A stretch of 64,000 bases of DNA from Ectopseudomonas composti (GCF_900115475.1 NZ_FOWP01000004.1:362667-426666); one strand, 5' to 3'; counted from the stretch's first letter, positions 1 to 8,940 are shown. Notes: a model not told the origin generated them from the sequence alone. Translations and numbers: made by a program.

Positions 1-5
1 GCCTG

Positions 6-209
6 ATGGACAGCGCCACGCTGCTCTGGGGCCTGCTGTTCGGCAGCATCGGTCTGGGCTTCGTCATCTACGGGCGGCGCCAGAGCAAGCCCGTGCCTTT
101 CCTCTGTGGCCTGGGCCTAATGGGTTTTCCCTATCTGGTCGACGGCACCCTTTGGCTGCTGGTGATCGGTCTGTCGCTGATCGCCATTGCCTATTTCGTG
201 CGCACCTGA
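6..209 (+). CDS. Small membrane protein, unknown function
   Basis: A 67-residue protein that is almost entirely hydrophobic. Two or three membrane-spanning segments are visible, at about residues 5-22, 31-44 and 48-63, with a basic GRRQSK loop between the first two. It resembles the short conserved inner-membrane proteins common in Pseudomonas, but I do not recognise a named family. The ATG lies only 6 bases into the window, so the ribosome binding site cannot be seen and the true start could lie upstream. It converges with the pyruvate kinase gene. Confidence 0.6.
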   Translation: MDSATLLWGLLFGSIGLGFVIYGRRQSKPVPFLCGLGLMGFPYLVDGTLWLLVIGLSLIAIAYFVRT

Positions 210-266
210 CGGCAGACGTTTTGTGCTGTATTTGCTGGGCACGGTGAATCTACCGCAAGAAAGCAA

Positions 267-289
267 AAGGCCGCTCGATGAGCGGCCTT
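267..289 (-). terminator. Rho-independent terminator of pyruvate kinase
   Basis: A perfect 9-base stem (AAGGCCGCT / AGCGGCCTT) with a 5-base loop lies 18 bases beyond the pyruvate kinase stop codon. On the minus strand it is followed by CTTTTGCTTTC. It may also serve the converging small membrane protein gene. Confidence 0.75.
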
Positions 290-306
290 CTGCATTCACG
301 GGTGGA

Positions 307-1758
307 TCACACCATCTGATCGCCGACGTGGAGGATCTTCATGGTGTTGGTGCCGCCAGTGCCGTGGTAGCTGTCGCCCTTGGTCAGGATGACCCAGTCG
401 CCCGGCTCGACCACGCTGCGCTTGAGCAGCTCGTCTACCGCGGCCTGGCTGACCTTGTTGGCTGGCAGCGCAGCCGGGTCGAACGGCACGGTGTAGACAC
501 CACGGAACAGCGCCACGCGGGCCTGGGCTTCGCGGTGCGGGGTAAAAGCGAAGATCGGGATCGACGAGCGGATGCGCGACATGATCAGCGGGCTGTAGCC
601 ACTCTCGGTCAGGCTGATGATGGCCTTCACACCCGGGAAGTGGTTGGCGGTGTACATGGTGGCCAGGGCGATGCTTTCGTCGCAGCGCTCGAACTGGCGG
701 CCGATGCGGTGGCTGGACTGCTTGCTGGTCGGGTGCTTCTCGGCGCCCAGGCACACACGGGCCATGGCCTGCACGGCTTCGACCGGGTATTCGCCGGCGG
801 CGCTTTCGGCCGACAGCATCACCGCATCGGTATAGTCCAGCGCGGCGTTGGCCACGTCGGAGACTTCGGCGCGGGTCGGCATCGGGCTGTGGATCATCGA
901 CTCCATCATCTGCGTGGCAGTGATCACCGCTTTGTTCAGGCGACGGGCGTGGGCAATGATCTTCTTCTGGATACCGACCAGCTCGGCGTCGCCGATTTCC
1001 ACGGCCAGGTCGCCACGGGCCACCATCACCGCGTCGCTGGCGCGGATCAGGCCGTCCAGCGCTTCGTCATCGGCCACGGCTTCGGCGCGTTCGATCTTGG
1101 CCACCAGCCAGGCGCTGCCGCCGGCTTCGGTGAGCAGGCGACGGGCGTAATCCATGTCGGCGGCATCGCGCGGGAAGGACACGGCCAGGTAGTCCAGGTC
1201 CATCTCGGCGGCGACCTTGATGTCGGCCTTGTCTTTCTCGGTCAGGGCTGGTGCGGTCAGGCCACCGCCACGGCGGTTAATGCCCTTGTTGTCCGACAGC
1301 GGGCCGCCGATCAGCACGCGGCAGTGCAGCTCGTCGGCGCCCTTGAGTTCGACGCGCATGACCACGCGACCGTCGTCGAGCAGCAGTTCGTCACCGACGT
1401 CGCAGTCCTGAATCAGCGCCGGGTAGTCGATGCCGACCACGTCGTGGGTGCCGGCCGTGCGCGAGTGGCTGGAGGAGAGGCGGAACAGGTCGCCGTCCTT
1501 GAGCTCGATGCGCTTGTTCTCGAATTTGGCGATGCGGATCTTCGGGCCTTGCAGGTCGCCGAGCAGGGCGACGTGGCGGCCGTGCTTGGCTGCCAGCTCG
1601 CGAACCAGGGCGGCACGCGCCTTGTGGTCGTCCGGCGTGCCGTGGGAGAAGTTCAGACGGGCCACGTCGAGACCGGCGAGGATCAGTTGCTCCAGCACTT
1701 CCGGCGAGTTGCTGGCCGGGCCCAGGGTGGCGACGATTTTGGTGCGGCGAAAGGTCAT
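307..1758 (-). CDS. pykA: Pyruvate kinase
   Basis: 483 residues, the usual length for the enzyme that converts phosphoenolpyruvate and ADP to pyruvate and ATP, the last step of glycolysis and the Entner-Doudoroff pathway. Visible motifs are KIVATLGPAS near the N-terminus, LNFSHG, GDLQGPKIR, the catalytic-lysine segment KIERAEAV, the metal-binding ARGDLAVE and the signature ITATQMMESM. The C-terminal regulatory domain is intact. AGGGAG stands 7 bases before the ATG. It lies downstream of, and in the same direction as, a Usp gene and a TPR lipoprotein gene. From memory this matches the P. aeruginosa pykA/PA4328 arrangement, which is why I prefer pykA to pykF. Confidence 0.95.
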   Translation of the reverse strand: MTFRRTKIVATLGPASNSPEVLEQLILAGLDVARLNFSHGTPDDHKARAALVRELAAKHGRHVALLGDLQGPKIRIAKFENKRIELKDGDLFRLSSSHSRTAGTHDVVGIDYPALIQDCDVGDELLLDDGRVVMRVELKGADELHCRVLIGGPLSDNKGINRRGGGLTAPALTEKDKADIKVAAEMDLDYLAVSFPRDAADMDYARRLLTEAGGSAWLVAKIERAEAVADDEALDGLIRASDAVMVARGDLAVEIGDAELVGIQKKIIAHARRLNKAVITATQMMESMIHSPMPTRAEVSDVANAALDYTDAVMLSAESAAGEYPVEAVQAMARVCLGAEKHPTSKQSSHRIGRQFERCDESIALATMYTANHFPGVKAIISLTESGYSPLIMSRIRSSIPIFAFTPHREAQARVALFRGVYTVPFDPAALPANKVSQAAVDELLKRSVVEPGDWVILTKGDSYHGTGGTNTMKILHVGDQMV

Positions 1759-1829
1759 GCACGAACTCCCTAGTGAACTATGTCCGGGAGGCTACTACGG
1801 CCTTGAGCTGTAGTCATTGTTCCTGTGCA

Positions 1830-2738
1830 CTACCCTTTGCCGTCCGGTTTTATCACCAGCAGATCGCACTCGACGCGTTCCAGCACCCGCTCTGCGGTGT
1901 GGCCGATGAGCAGACTGTCCAGATGGCCACGGGCGATGGCGCCCATCACCAGCAGGCCGATATTGTGCTCACGCACGAAACGCGGGATGACTTCTTCGGC
2001 AAAACCGTCCAGCAGGTGGGCCTGTGCTCTATCGATGGCGTGCTGGGCGATCAGCTTGTCGAAGGCTTCGCGATGCTCGCGGCTGCATTGGGTCACGTAG
2101 TCTTCATATTCCTGCGCTACCTCGGCGTCGAACAACAATGAGCGTGGCAGCGGCGCTTGTGCGTGCAGGTATTCGGCGTGCAGGCCGAGCGCGGCCTGCA
2201 GGGCCTGGCTGGTGCGAATCAACTGATGATCGAGTGCGGCAGGTTTGTCCGCACTGTGCAGTGGGTCGAGTGCGACGCACATACTCTGGCCGCGCGGCTC
2301 GGTGTCGTGCACCAGCCACAGCGGTATCGGGCAGCGGCGGATCAGCTGCCAACTAGTATCACTGAACAGCAGGCGGCGCAGCGTACTGCTGGGGTGGGTC
2401 GATTTGAACAGGATGTCCGGTTGCAGCGCCGCGACACGGGCGAGAACCTCTTCGTGGCGGCGCTTGCTCCAGCGTACGTCCACGTCGATCTGGAAGCCTT
2501 CATCGCTCAAGTGGGCGACGCGGGTGCGCAGATGCTCGCAGCTTTGCCGCACGATGGCTTCACGAGCGCGGTTGAGCAGACGGCTATCCAGCAGGCTGCC
2601 CTCCAGACTTGGGTGGTACTCGATCTGCAGCAGGTGCAGTTCGGCGCCGGTTTCGCGTGCCACTTCGACGGCGCGTTGCAGGGCGGGTTGTTGCTGGTGT
2701 TCGGCGTCGATGACGACCAACAGTCGTTGCAGTTGCAT
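1830..2738 (-). CDS. Universal stress protein, tandem UspA domains
   Basis: 302 residues with two Usp domains, about 1-145 and 150-300. The second domain keeps the nucleotide-binding pattern of the family: VMGAIARGH followed by IGHTAE, then the closing strand DLLVIKP. The first domain is more diverged. Such tandem proteins are stress or anaerobic-survival factors in Pseudomonas. I chose the ATG at 2738 because GAGGA stands 7 bases before it; a longer reading frame, to 2798, has no such site and adds an unconserved-looking tail. It sits between the TPR lipoprotein gene and pyruvate kinase, all on the minus strand. Confidence 0.85.
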   Translation of the reverse strand: MQLQRLLVVIDAEHQQQPALQRAVEVARETGAELHLLQIEYHPSLEGSLLDSRLLNRAREAIVRQSCEHLRTRVAHLSDEGFQIDVDVRWSKRRHEEVLARVAALQPDILFKSTHPSSTLRRLLFSDTSWQLIRRCPIPLWLVHDTEPRGQSMCVALDPLHSADKPAALDHQLIRTSQALQAALGLHAEYLHAQAPLPRSLLFDAEVAQEYEDYVTQCSREHREAFDKLIAQHAIDRAQAHLLDGFAEEVIPRFVREHNIGLLVMGAIARGHLDSLLIGHTAERVLERVECDLLVIKPDGKG

Positions 2739-2807
2739 GGCAGCGTCCTCGCCTGGAGTCTGTACCTGCATTACAGACCATGCTCCGGCGAGCGGCATTG
2801 ATATGGG

Positions 2808-3614
2808 TCAGCGCATGCCTGGATTGAGCGCCAGGTCCAGATGGCGCGCGGCCTTGGCGCTCAGCTCGCTTTCGGGAAACTGCACGAGCAGGCGGCGCAG
2901 ATAGGCGATGGCCTTGTCGCGATTGGCTCTGGGGTTGTCTGCTGCCATGTGCATCAGCGCCAGCTGATACAGCGCCTTTTCCTTGATGTCCGCCGGCACG
3001 TGTGGGTCGGCCAGGCCCAGCAGGTAGAGCTGCTCGGCCTCGTCGACGCGCCCCTTGAGCACGGCGCGGCGCGATAGCAGGGTCATGTCCGGGTCGAGGC
3101 TGGGCTTGTACAGGTCGAGGTTCTGGCTCGGTTGCCAGTTTGCCAGCAGCTCGCGCGAGGTTTTTTGGATCGGCTCGTCCGCGCGTTGACGGATCATCGC
3201 GATGCGCTCTTCGGCGCGGCTGGCGGCCTGGCTGGCAGGGAATTCGTTGAGCACCTTGTAGAAGTAGTTGAGCGCCTTGGGATCGTCGCGTTGCTCGTTG
3301 AAGCGGTTCATGTAGATCAGGCCGATCTGATACAGGGCGATGGCACGCACCTCGCCACTCAGTTGGCGGTCGCGGTAGCCATCCAGGTACAGCGTTTCGG
3401 CCTTGTCGCTATGGGCGTCGCGGATGGCCATGGCGCTGTAGGTCAGCAGGTCGCCTTCTTCCTCGATGGCGGCGGTCATGCGCTTGGTTTTCAGTGCCTT
3501 GTACTCGACCACCTCGTTGGTGGTGATCTGGGCGATGAACAGCGGCGTGGTCGGTGCGCAGGCGCTCAGCAGGTTGGCGCTGATGACGAGGCAAAGCAGG
3601 CGGACGAGCGACAT
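2808..3614 (-). CDS. TPR-type lipoprotein, unknown function
   Basis: 268 residues. It begins with a lipoprotein signal peptide ending in the lipobox LSAC, so the mature protein starts at about Cys19. The remainder contains helical repeat pairs of tetratricopeptide/Sel1 style (for example AIALYQIGLIYMNRF, KALNYFYKVLNEFP, EKALYQLALMHMA, KAIAYLRRLLVQFPESE), suggesting a protein-protein scaffold at the membrane. No catalytic motif is seen. A second, smaller lipoprotein gene of similar style (3766-4140) is divergent from it across about 150 bases. Confidence 0.8.
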   Translation of the reverse strand: MSLVRLLCLVISANLLSACAPTTPLFIAQITTNEVVEYKALKTKRMTAAIEEEGDLLTYSAMAIRDAHSDKAETLYLDGYRDRQLSGEVRAIALYQIGLIYMNRFNEQRDDPKALNYFYKVLNEFPASQAASRAEERIAMIRQRADEPIQKTSRELLANWQPSQNLDLYKPSLDPDMTLLSRRAVLKGRVDEAEQLYLLGLADPHVPADIKEKALYQLALMHMAADNPRANRDKAIAYLRRLLVQFPESELSAKAARHLDLALNPGMR

Positions 3615-3765
3615 GCGGGCTCCTTGGCCGGAGTCGGCCGATGCCGCGCAGTCTAGTCAGCACGTGCGGCAGCGCCAAGGCGCTGGCAGCAAAACCCATC
3701 GGAGGTTTGTCGCGGTTCAGTTTTTCCCGGCACTGTCGATACACTGCTCATTGGAGGACTTGCCC

Positions 3766-4140
3766 ATGCGTACCCTGATCATTCTTGCCGTGGCACTGGT
3801 TGCTACGGGTTGCACCCGTGTCTCGCTCGACCATCATCTGAACAACGCCTATCGCGCTTATAACGAAGGTGATTGCGCCCAGGTCGCGCTGGAGCTGTCG
3901 CAGGCCGAGCGCAAGAGCCGCTCGCGCAGCTACCTGCAGCCCGAGATTTCCCTGCTGCGCGGCCAATGCCTGGAGCGCGAGAGCCTGTTCGTCGATGCGG
4001 CGCAGACCTATCAGTTCATCATCACGCGCTACCCGGCCAGCGAGTATGCCTATCGCGCCCGTGCCCGCCTGCAGACCCTGGAGCAGCTGGGGCATCACAG
4101 CCCGGCGCCGGCGGCCAAGGCCAGCCCTGCGGCACTCTGA
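3766..4140 (+). CDS. Small TPR-like lipoprotein
   Basis: 124 residues. The signal peptide ends in the lipobox VATGC (Cys at about 16). The mature part has two helical repeat units (HLNNAYRAYNEGDCAQVALELSQAE and the segment around DAAQTYQFIITRYPASEYAYRA), typical of small tetratricopeptide lipoproteins. GGAGG at 3753 supports the ATG at 3766; a longer open frame beginning at 3466 runs into the divergent gene and is rejected. Divergence from another TPR lipoprotein hints at a shared role in the envelope, which is inference only. Confidence 0.8.
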   Translation: MRTLIILAVALVATGCTRVSLDHHLNNAYRAYNEGDCAQVALELSQAERKSRSRSYLQPEISLLRGQCLERESLFVDAAQTYQFIITRYPASEYAYRARARLQTLEQLGHHSPAPAAKASPAAL

Positions 4141-4214
4141 GCCTTTTGTCGTTCGGCATTTCTTGGCACCGCGGCGCGGTATAAGCTGGCGCATGGCCTT
4201 CATGGAGGATGAAC

Positions 4215-4637
4215 ATGCGTCACTTATTGCTGATCGCCGCGCTGCTGCCGACGCTGGCGACGGCCGAGATCTATCGCTGGACGGATGAGCAGGGGCGGGT
4301 GCATTTCGGTCAGCGCCCGGTAGCGGGGGCTGAAACCGTGCAGGTGAAACCGCAGGTAGTCGAGCGTGACGCGCACACGCGTGAGCGCGAAGCGCGCAGC
4401 CAGCGCTTTTACGACGCGCGGCGCGAAGAGCAGCAACAGGCGGCGGCTTCTGCGGCTGCACAACGTGAAGAGCGAGACAACGAATGCCGTGATCTGCGCC
4501 GGCGCCTGGCGCAGATACCCGAGGGTTTCAACTATTACCGCACCGACACCAACGGCGAACGCATCTACTACAGTTATGAAGAGACAGACACCGCTCGTCG
4601 CCAGTTGCGCGAGCGGATAGCCCAACGCTGTTCTTGA
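4215..4637 (+). CDS. DUF4124 domain periplasmic protein
   Basis: 140 residues with a cleavable signal peptide (MRHLLLIAALLPTLATA). The DUF4124 hallmark follows immediately: EIYRWTDEQGRVHFGQRP. After it comes a charged, glutamine-rich coiled-coil stretch (about 55-90), then two cysteines, one of them penultimate. The function of DUF4124 proteins is unknown; they are exported and widespread in gammaproteobacteria. The ATG at 4215 is preferred over the in-frame ATG at 4209 because GGAGG lies 6 bases before it and directly abuts 4209. Confidence 0.85.
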   Translation: MRHLLLIAALLPTLATAEIYRWTDEQGRVHFGQRPVAGAETVQVKPQVVERDAHTREREARSQRFYDARREEQQQAAASAAAQREERDNECRDLRRRLAQIPEGFNYYRTDTNGERIYYSYEETDTARRQLRERIAQRCS

Positions 4638-4696
4638 GGGTGGTTAAGTGGTCGTAGTAGGGCCATACTCAAGACCCTTTGTAGCGATTTGCCACT

Positions 4697-5053
4697 ATGC
4701 GTAGCCAGCGCCGAATCGAACGCCATCAGTTGCCCTACTACCTGAAGGTGTTCAACCGCATTACCGACAAGCCGATGGGCTCCATCGGCAATGTCTCGCT
4801 CGACGGGCTGATGCTGATCAGCCAGTTGCCGATGCTGGTGGGCGCACGCTTTGACATGCGCCTGAAGATTCCGGGCCAGCACGGCATGCACTTCATCGAT
4901 TTCTCCGCCAACTGCCAGTGGTGCCGCGAAGACGTCAACCCAGGTGTCTACGACTCCGGTTTTGCCTTGGTCGCACCACCTGCCGATTACGTCGAGATGA
5001 TCGACGCGCTGCGCTACTACTTCAGTTTTCACAGCCTGGCTGCGTCTGCCTGA
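4697..5053 (+). CDS. PilZ domain protein (c-di-GMP receptor candidate)
   Basis: 118 residues, a stand-alone PilZ domain. The N-terminal arginine cluster RSQRRIERH fits the RxxxR c-di-GMP contact. The second motif, normally (D/N)xSxxG, reads NVSLDG, so ligand binding is likely kept. The order of a DUF4124 gene followed by a PilZ gene near pyruvate kinase resembles the P. aeruginosa PA4324 neighbourhood from memory. It would act as a cytoplasmic reader of the second messenger produced by the GGDEF proteins elsewhere in the window. Confidence 0.85.
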   Translation: MRSQRRIERHQLPYYLKVFNRITDKPMGSIGNVSLDGLMLISQLPMLVGARFDMRLKIPGQHGMHFIDFSANCQWCREDVNPGVYDSGFALVAPPADYVEMIDALRYYFSFHSLAASA

Positions 5054-5082
5054 TTGTTCCTCGGGGCGCTCGCTCTGCAGCG

Positions 5083-5886
5083 TCAATGCACCGCCGGAAC
5101 ACGCGCCAGGTTACGCAAGCGCTGACTCAGTTGCAGGCGCAGGCCTTCCTCCTCGCAGAACAGCAGTGCGCGCTCCAGGTCGTAGCGCTCACCCTGTGGG
5201 CAATCGAGCCGTTGATAGACATCTGCGCGGGCCAGGTGGTCGACTAGGTTCGGCTGGCCCAGTTGCAGGACGCGCTCGGCGTCCTTGAGTGCCGCTTCCG
5301 GCTCATCGTGCTGCAGATGCAGCAGGCGCAGATTGCGTGACAGGCGCCGCAGCATGTCACTGGCATCGGCCGTCTGCAGGTGCGCAGCGCTGAGTTCCAC
5401 ACCTGAACCCAGCTGGCGATACAGCTGCTCACGGCAGTCGCGGGTATACAGGCGGCGTCCGCCACAAGGGTCGAGCAGATGATCCGCGCCGGGTACGCGC
5501 AGCAGAAAATGTCCGGGGAAGTTCACCCCCTGTAACGGAATCTCCAGTCGCCGCGCCAATTCCAGGGCGATCAGAGCCAGGGTCAGCGGCTGGCCTCGAC
5601 GGCTGTGCAGCACATGATGCAGGAGCGCATGGCGTGGACGTGTCACGCCTTCGTCGTCCTCTTGAAAGTCGAGCTCGGCAAGCCTGCGCAGCAGCGGCTG
5701 GGCCAGCTCGCGGGCAGGCAGGGCGGGCAGTCCGGCGCTGACCTGCAATTGCAGGCTGTGCAGTTCGCTCAGCACCTGGGGTGGCTGAAGCGAGTCATCG
5801 TGTTCGACGGCAATCCACAGGGCCGCCTCGAACAGGGCGGGTGGGTCGCGTTGCAGGCACTGCAGGCAGGCTTGGCGTGGGCTCAT
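5083..5886 (-). CDS. SirB1-like transglutaminase/TPR protein
   Basis: 267 residues. The central part carries the SirB1/transglutaminase-like core with LTLALIALELARRLEIPLQGVNFPGHFLL followed by LLDPCGGRRL, and the C-terminal 90 residues form tetratricopeptide-like helices (AALKDAERVLQL, ARADVYQRLDCPQGERYDLERAL). In many bacteria this protein is encoded near prmC/hemK; here it stands alone, convergent with the PilZ gene. GGAG 6 bases before the ATG supports the start. Biochemical function is not established for the family. Confidence 0.8.
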   Translation of the reverse strand: MSPRQACLQCLQRDPPALFEAALWIAVEHDDSLQPPQVLSELHSLQLQVSAGLPALPARELAQPLLRRLAELDFQEDDEGVTRPRHALLHHVLHSRRGQPLTLALIALELARRLEIPLQGVNFPGHFLLRVPGADHLLDPCGGRRLYTRDCREQLYRQLGSGVELSAAHLQTADASDMLRRLSRNLRLLHLQHDEPEAALKDAERVLQLGQPNLVDHLARADVYQRLDCPQGERYDLERALLFCEEEGLRLQLSQRLRNLARVPAVH

Positions 5887-5986
5887 CGCATTCTCCGCTG
5901 ACTTCTGCTGTTGTAGTCCCTGGCAAGGTCGTCGTCCAGTGTGGCTCTCCTATACTGGGGTCTGAAGTCCGACCGGGAGCTCGTCC

Positions 5987-7009
5987 ATGTTCAGCATGAT
6001 GGAAGCCGCCCGCCTCGAGGCCCTGCACCTGGTCGAGGATCCGGCCAGCGGTCTCAAGGCCGTTATCGCCATTCACAACACCCGTTTCGGGCCAGCGCTC
6101 GGCGGCTGTCGTTACCTGGCCTATGCCGATGAACAGAGCGCGATTGCCGATGCCATTCGTCTGGCCCAAGGCATGAGTTACAAGGCAGCGTTGGCCGGTA
6201 TCGACCACGGCGGCGGCAAGACGGTGATCATCCGTCCGCCTCATCTGCCGAGTCGGGCTGCGCTGTTCGAATCCTTCGGGCGTTTCATCGAGACCCTCAA
6301 CGGGCGCTACATCACCGCCGTCGACAGCGGCACCTCCAGCGCCGACATGGACTGCATCGCCCAATACACCCAACACGCCACCAGCACTACCAGCGAAGGC
6401 GATCCGTCGCCGCACACGGCGTTGGGTGTGTTCACGGGCATTCGCGCCACTGCTCAGGCACGTCTGGGCAGTGACGATCTGGAAGGGTTGCGGGTCGCTG
6501 TGCAGGGCCTGGGCAACGTCGGTTTCGCCCTGGCCGAGCTGCTGCATGCTGCGGGTGCCGAATTACTGGTCAGCGACCTCGATGCCGGGCGTGTGCAGTT
6601 GGCTGTCGAGCAGTTGGGCGCGCATCCGGTTACCAGCGATGCGCTGCTCAGCACGCCCTGCGACATTCTCGCGCCCTGCGGCCTGGGTGGTGTGCTGAAC
6701 GCGCAGACGGTCGCCCACCTGCGCTGCGCAGCGGTGGCCGGGGCAGCCAACAGTCAGCTGGCCAACCCCGAGGTGGCCGACCAGCTGGAAGCGCGCGGCA
6801 TTCTCTACGCACCGGATTACGTACTGAACGCTGGCGGGCTGATCTACGTGGCGCTGCGTCATCGCGGCGAGGAACTGCCGGCAATCAACGCGCACCTGGC
6901 GCAGATCAGCCGCCGGCTGACCGAAATCTACGCCCATGCCCAGGCGGAAAAACGCTCCCCGGCGCGCGTCGCCGACTATCTGGCCGAGCGTCTGCTATAC
7001 GGCGCCTAA
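5987..7009 (+). CDS. Leu/Phe/Val-type amino acid dehydrogenase
   Basis: 340 residues, the length of leucine dehydrogenase (P. aeruginosa PA3418 is about the same). It catalyses reversible NAD-dependent oxidative deamination of branched-chain or aromatic amino acids to 2-oxo acids. The substrate domain shows RFGPALGGCRY and MSYKAALAGIDHGGGKTVI, containing the active-site lysines, and the cofactor domain shows VAVQGLGNVGFALAELL. The second ATG, at 5996, would give almost the same protein. Its stop overlaps that of the converging EamA gene by 3 bases. The exact substrate cannot be read from the sequence. Confidence 0.88.
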   Translation: MFSMMEAARLEALHLVEDPASGLKAVIAIHNTRFGPALGGCRYLAYADEQSAIADAIRLAQGMSYKAALAGIDHGGGKTVIIRPPHLPSRAALFESFGRFIETLNGRYITAVDSGTSSADMDCIAQYTQHATSTTSEGDPSPHTALGVFTGIRATAQARLGSDDLEGLRVAVQGLGNVGFALAELLHAAGAELLVSDLDAGRVQLAVEQLGAHPVTSDALLSTPCDILAPCGLGGVLNAQTVAHLRCAAVAGAANSQLANPEVADQLEARGILYAPDYVLNAGGLIYVALRHRGEELPAINAHLAQISRRLTEIYAHAQAEKRSPARVADYLAERLLYGA

Positions 7010-7887
7010 CCGCTATTCGCGCGCTCCAGGCGAGGGGCGAAGCGAAAGACCAGGGCTAGCCCGAGCAGGATCGCGGCCATCCCGGCCAGAGCGCTGGCCG
7101 AAAGACGATTGCCCAGCAGCAGGTAATCGAGCAGCGCCGTCGTCACCGGCACCAGATAGAACAGGCTGGTGACATTGACCAGATTGCCGGTCTGGATCAG
7201 CCGATACAGCAGCAATTGTGCGCCCACCGACACCACCAGCCCCATCCACAACAGCGGCATGATCAACCCGATGACAAAACGCACCTGCCACTCCTGGCTG
7301 GGTAGTAGCATCAGACTGCCCAACAGGCAGAGACCGTACTGCAGCGGCAGGGCACGCATGGGCGTCTGCCGCAGGTTCTTCTGGGCGATGGTGCCGCCGG
7401 TTATGCAGAGCAGGGCGCCGAGAGCCAGTGCCACACCGGACAGCGGCATCGCGCTGCTTATCAGGCTGTCCGCGACGATTATCGCCAGCCCGGCCAGGGC
7501 CAGCAGCAAGCCGAGCACGCGCAGCAGCGAAGTACGCCGCTCCAGCAGCATCAGGGTCAGGATGGGTTGTACACCGAGCACCGTTGCCAGCACGCCGGGT
7601 GTGACCCCTTCGGCCAGCGCCAGCATGTAGCAGATGCTGTAGCCGCCGATCATCAGCAGGCCAGCCCTGGCGGTTGCCCAACGCAGGTCGCGCTCGGGCA
7701 ACCAAACTCCAGAATGACTGGCGATCAGCACCAGCGCGGCAAAGGCGAGGGCAAAGCGCAGCAGCAGGAAGGCGAAGGGCGAAGCATGGTCCAGGCCCAG
7801 GCGAGCGAAGATCGCACCACCGGACCAGAGCAGTACGAACAGAGCCGTCGCGCCATAGGTGCGCAGGGAAGTCGAATCGAAACACAT
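7006..7887 (-). CDS. EamA/DMT family inner-membrane transporter
   Basis: 293 residues with about ten predicted membrane helices arranged as two EamA repeats (about 10-135 and 150-285). The first repeat begins with ALFVLLWSGGAIFARLGL, the typical DMT start. Proteins of this family export amino acids or other small metabolites; the substrate is unknown. I place the start at 7887. In-frame starts upstream, at 7914 and 8094, would add a basic, non-membrane tail. It converges with the dehydrogenase gene, sharing three bases at the stops. Confidence 0.8.
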   Translation of the reverse strand: MCFDSTSLRTYGATALFVLLWSGGAIFARLGLDHASPFAFLLLRFALAFAALVLIASHSGVWLPERDLRWATARAGLLMIGGYSICYMLALAEGVTPGVLATVLGVQPILTLMLLERRTSLLRVLGLLLALAGLAIIVADSLISSAMPLSGVALALGALLCITGGTIAQKNLRQTPMRALPLQYGLCLLGSLMLLPSQEWQVRFVIGLIMPLLWMGLVVSVGAQLLLYRLIQTGNLVNVTSLFYLVPVTTALLDYLLLGNRLSASALAGMAAILLGLALVFRFAPRLERANSG

Positions 7888-8169
7888 GAGGGAACACCTG
7901 TCGAAAATCCACATGAGCTCCGCACGTGCGCAAGGGCGCGCGTCGCTAAGGCGATGAAACGGAGCGAGGAAGAGCGGGATCAACCCGCTTGGACAAGGGC
8001 CGGCGGTGGAGGGGTGCCGGCGCGACAGGCAGGTGGTGGCGCGCAGCCGTCGACAGCGACGCGATAGGCGGCGCTGACGGAGTCGTTGTGGCAATGCGCG
8101 GTGAGGGTCATGAAAACAGCTTCGGATATGTCGCAGAAGCCTGGAGGCTAGCCTGCCGTTGCCGTACGG
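7888..8169. other. Intergenic region, nothing recognised
   Basis: About 280 bases between the start of the EamA gene and the end of the DUF488 gene. Open frames through it on the plus strand lack a ribosome binding site and recognisable domains. I see no clear hairpin with a T-run and no RNA gene. It probably holds the EamA promoter. Confidence 0.4.
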
Positions 8170-8574
8170 TCAATAACCGTCGAATTCGCCCTGGTAGCAA
8201 ACCGGTGAGCTGGGCGAGTCATGACGCTGCAGTTCATCTTCGAGGAACTCCGCCAGCACCCGGGCGTTGTTATGCTCTTCGTCGCGCGCCGCATAGAGCA
8301 GCGTCAGCGTGCCCCTCGCTGCCGAGTGCAGCAGGCGCTGCCAGTGCTCGGGGTGGGCGCTCAGTTCACGGCGGTAGGCGGTGCGAAAATCATCGAAGGC
8401 TTCATTGCTGTGGGCGAAGGATTTGCGTAGTGCGGTCGAGGGGGCGACGTCGGGTAACCATTCAGCGAGCGCCAGGGCGTCTTTGGAAATGCCCCGTGGC
8501 CATAGTCGATCGACCAGCACGCGCTGCCCGTCACTGGCCTGCGCGTCGAGATAAACCCGCTTGCAATGAATCAC
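8170..8574 (-). CDS. DUF488 family protein
   Basis: 134 residues from a GTG start. It contains the DUF488 hallmarks: KRVYLDAQASDGQRVLVDRLWPRGISKD near the N-terminus, then AEWLPDVAPSTALRKSF, FRTAYRREL and LTLLYAARDEEHNNA. The family is widespread and its biochemical role is unsettled. The GTG at 8574 is preceded by AGGGAGAG, whereas the longer frame to 8658 overlaps the divergent small gene and has no support. It is divergent from the 80-residue membrane protein gene at 8657. Confidence 0.85.
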   Translation of the reverse strand: MIHCKRVYLDAQASDGQRVLVDRLWPRGISKDALALAEWLPDVAPSTALRKSFAHSNEAFDDFRTAYRRELSAHPEHWQRLLHSAARGTLTLLYAARDEEHNNARVLAEFLEDELQRHDSPSSPVCYQGEFDGY

Positions 8575-8656
8575 CGAGTTCTCTCCCTGGCCTGCGGCAA
8601 CGCTGCACTTGGCGCTACATGCTGGCTCGATTAGCGTGGTGAAAGGAGGATTCACC

Positions 8657-8899
8657 ATGGACTATTTCATTATCGTCGTCACTACCGCTGCGGGGCTGTA
8701 CTTTCACTGGTGGTTGTTCCGGCGCATTCGCCAGTGGAGTGATCGCGATCTGGCGCTTTCCCTTGCCGATGGCGATGAACCCAAGCGGCAGTACATGCTC
8801 GAACAGCTGGCCCGTGCACGAGAGGAGGGCGTCAGGCGCAAGGAGTTGCCGGCCTGGCTGGAGCAGGCGGCGGGGCGATATCCCGACCGCAACGCATGA
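8657..8899 (+). CDS. Small membrane-anchored protein, unknown function
   Basis: 80 residues. One N-terminal membrane segment (YFIIVVTTAAGLYFHWWLF, about 3-21) is followed by a charged cytoplasmic tail with helical heptads (DLALSLADGDEPKRQYMLEQLARAREEGVRRKELPAWLEQAA). GGAGG 8 bases before the ATG fixes the start; the frame could extend to 8609 but without support. I recognise no family. A strong terminator hairpin follows. Confidence 0.75.
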   Translation: MDYFIIVVTTAAGLYFHWWLFRRIRQWSDRDLALSLADGDEPKRQYMLEQLARAREEGVRRKELPAWLEQAAGRYPDRNA

Positions 8900-8906
8900 A
8901 GTCGGA

Positions 8907-8932
8907 GCCCCTTGCGCGTGCAAGGGGCTCCT
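8907..8932. terminator. Perfect hairpin between two convergent genes
   Basis: GAGCCCCTTGC and GCAAGGGGCTC pair perfectly across a four-base loop, in the 41 bases separating the 80-residue membrane protein gene from yebG. There is no long T-run, so this may be a REP-like palindrome that also acts as a bidirectional terminator. Confidence 0.6.
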
Positions 8933-8940
8933 ACACTTGG

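Noticed and set aside
187..1773. 528-codon open frame on the plus strand
   Set aside because: It lies antisense to pyruvate kinase, has low-complexity histidine/glycine/valine composition, no domain and no ribosome binding site. It is a by-product of high GC at third codon positions.
7989..8642. 217-codon plus-strand frame overlapping the DUF488 gene
   Set aside because: The downstream part is antisense to a clear DUF488 gene and the start is unsupported.
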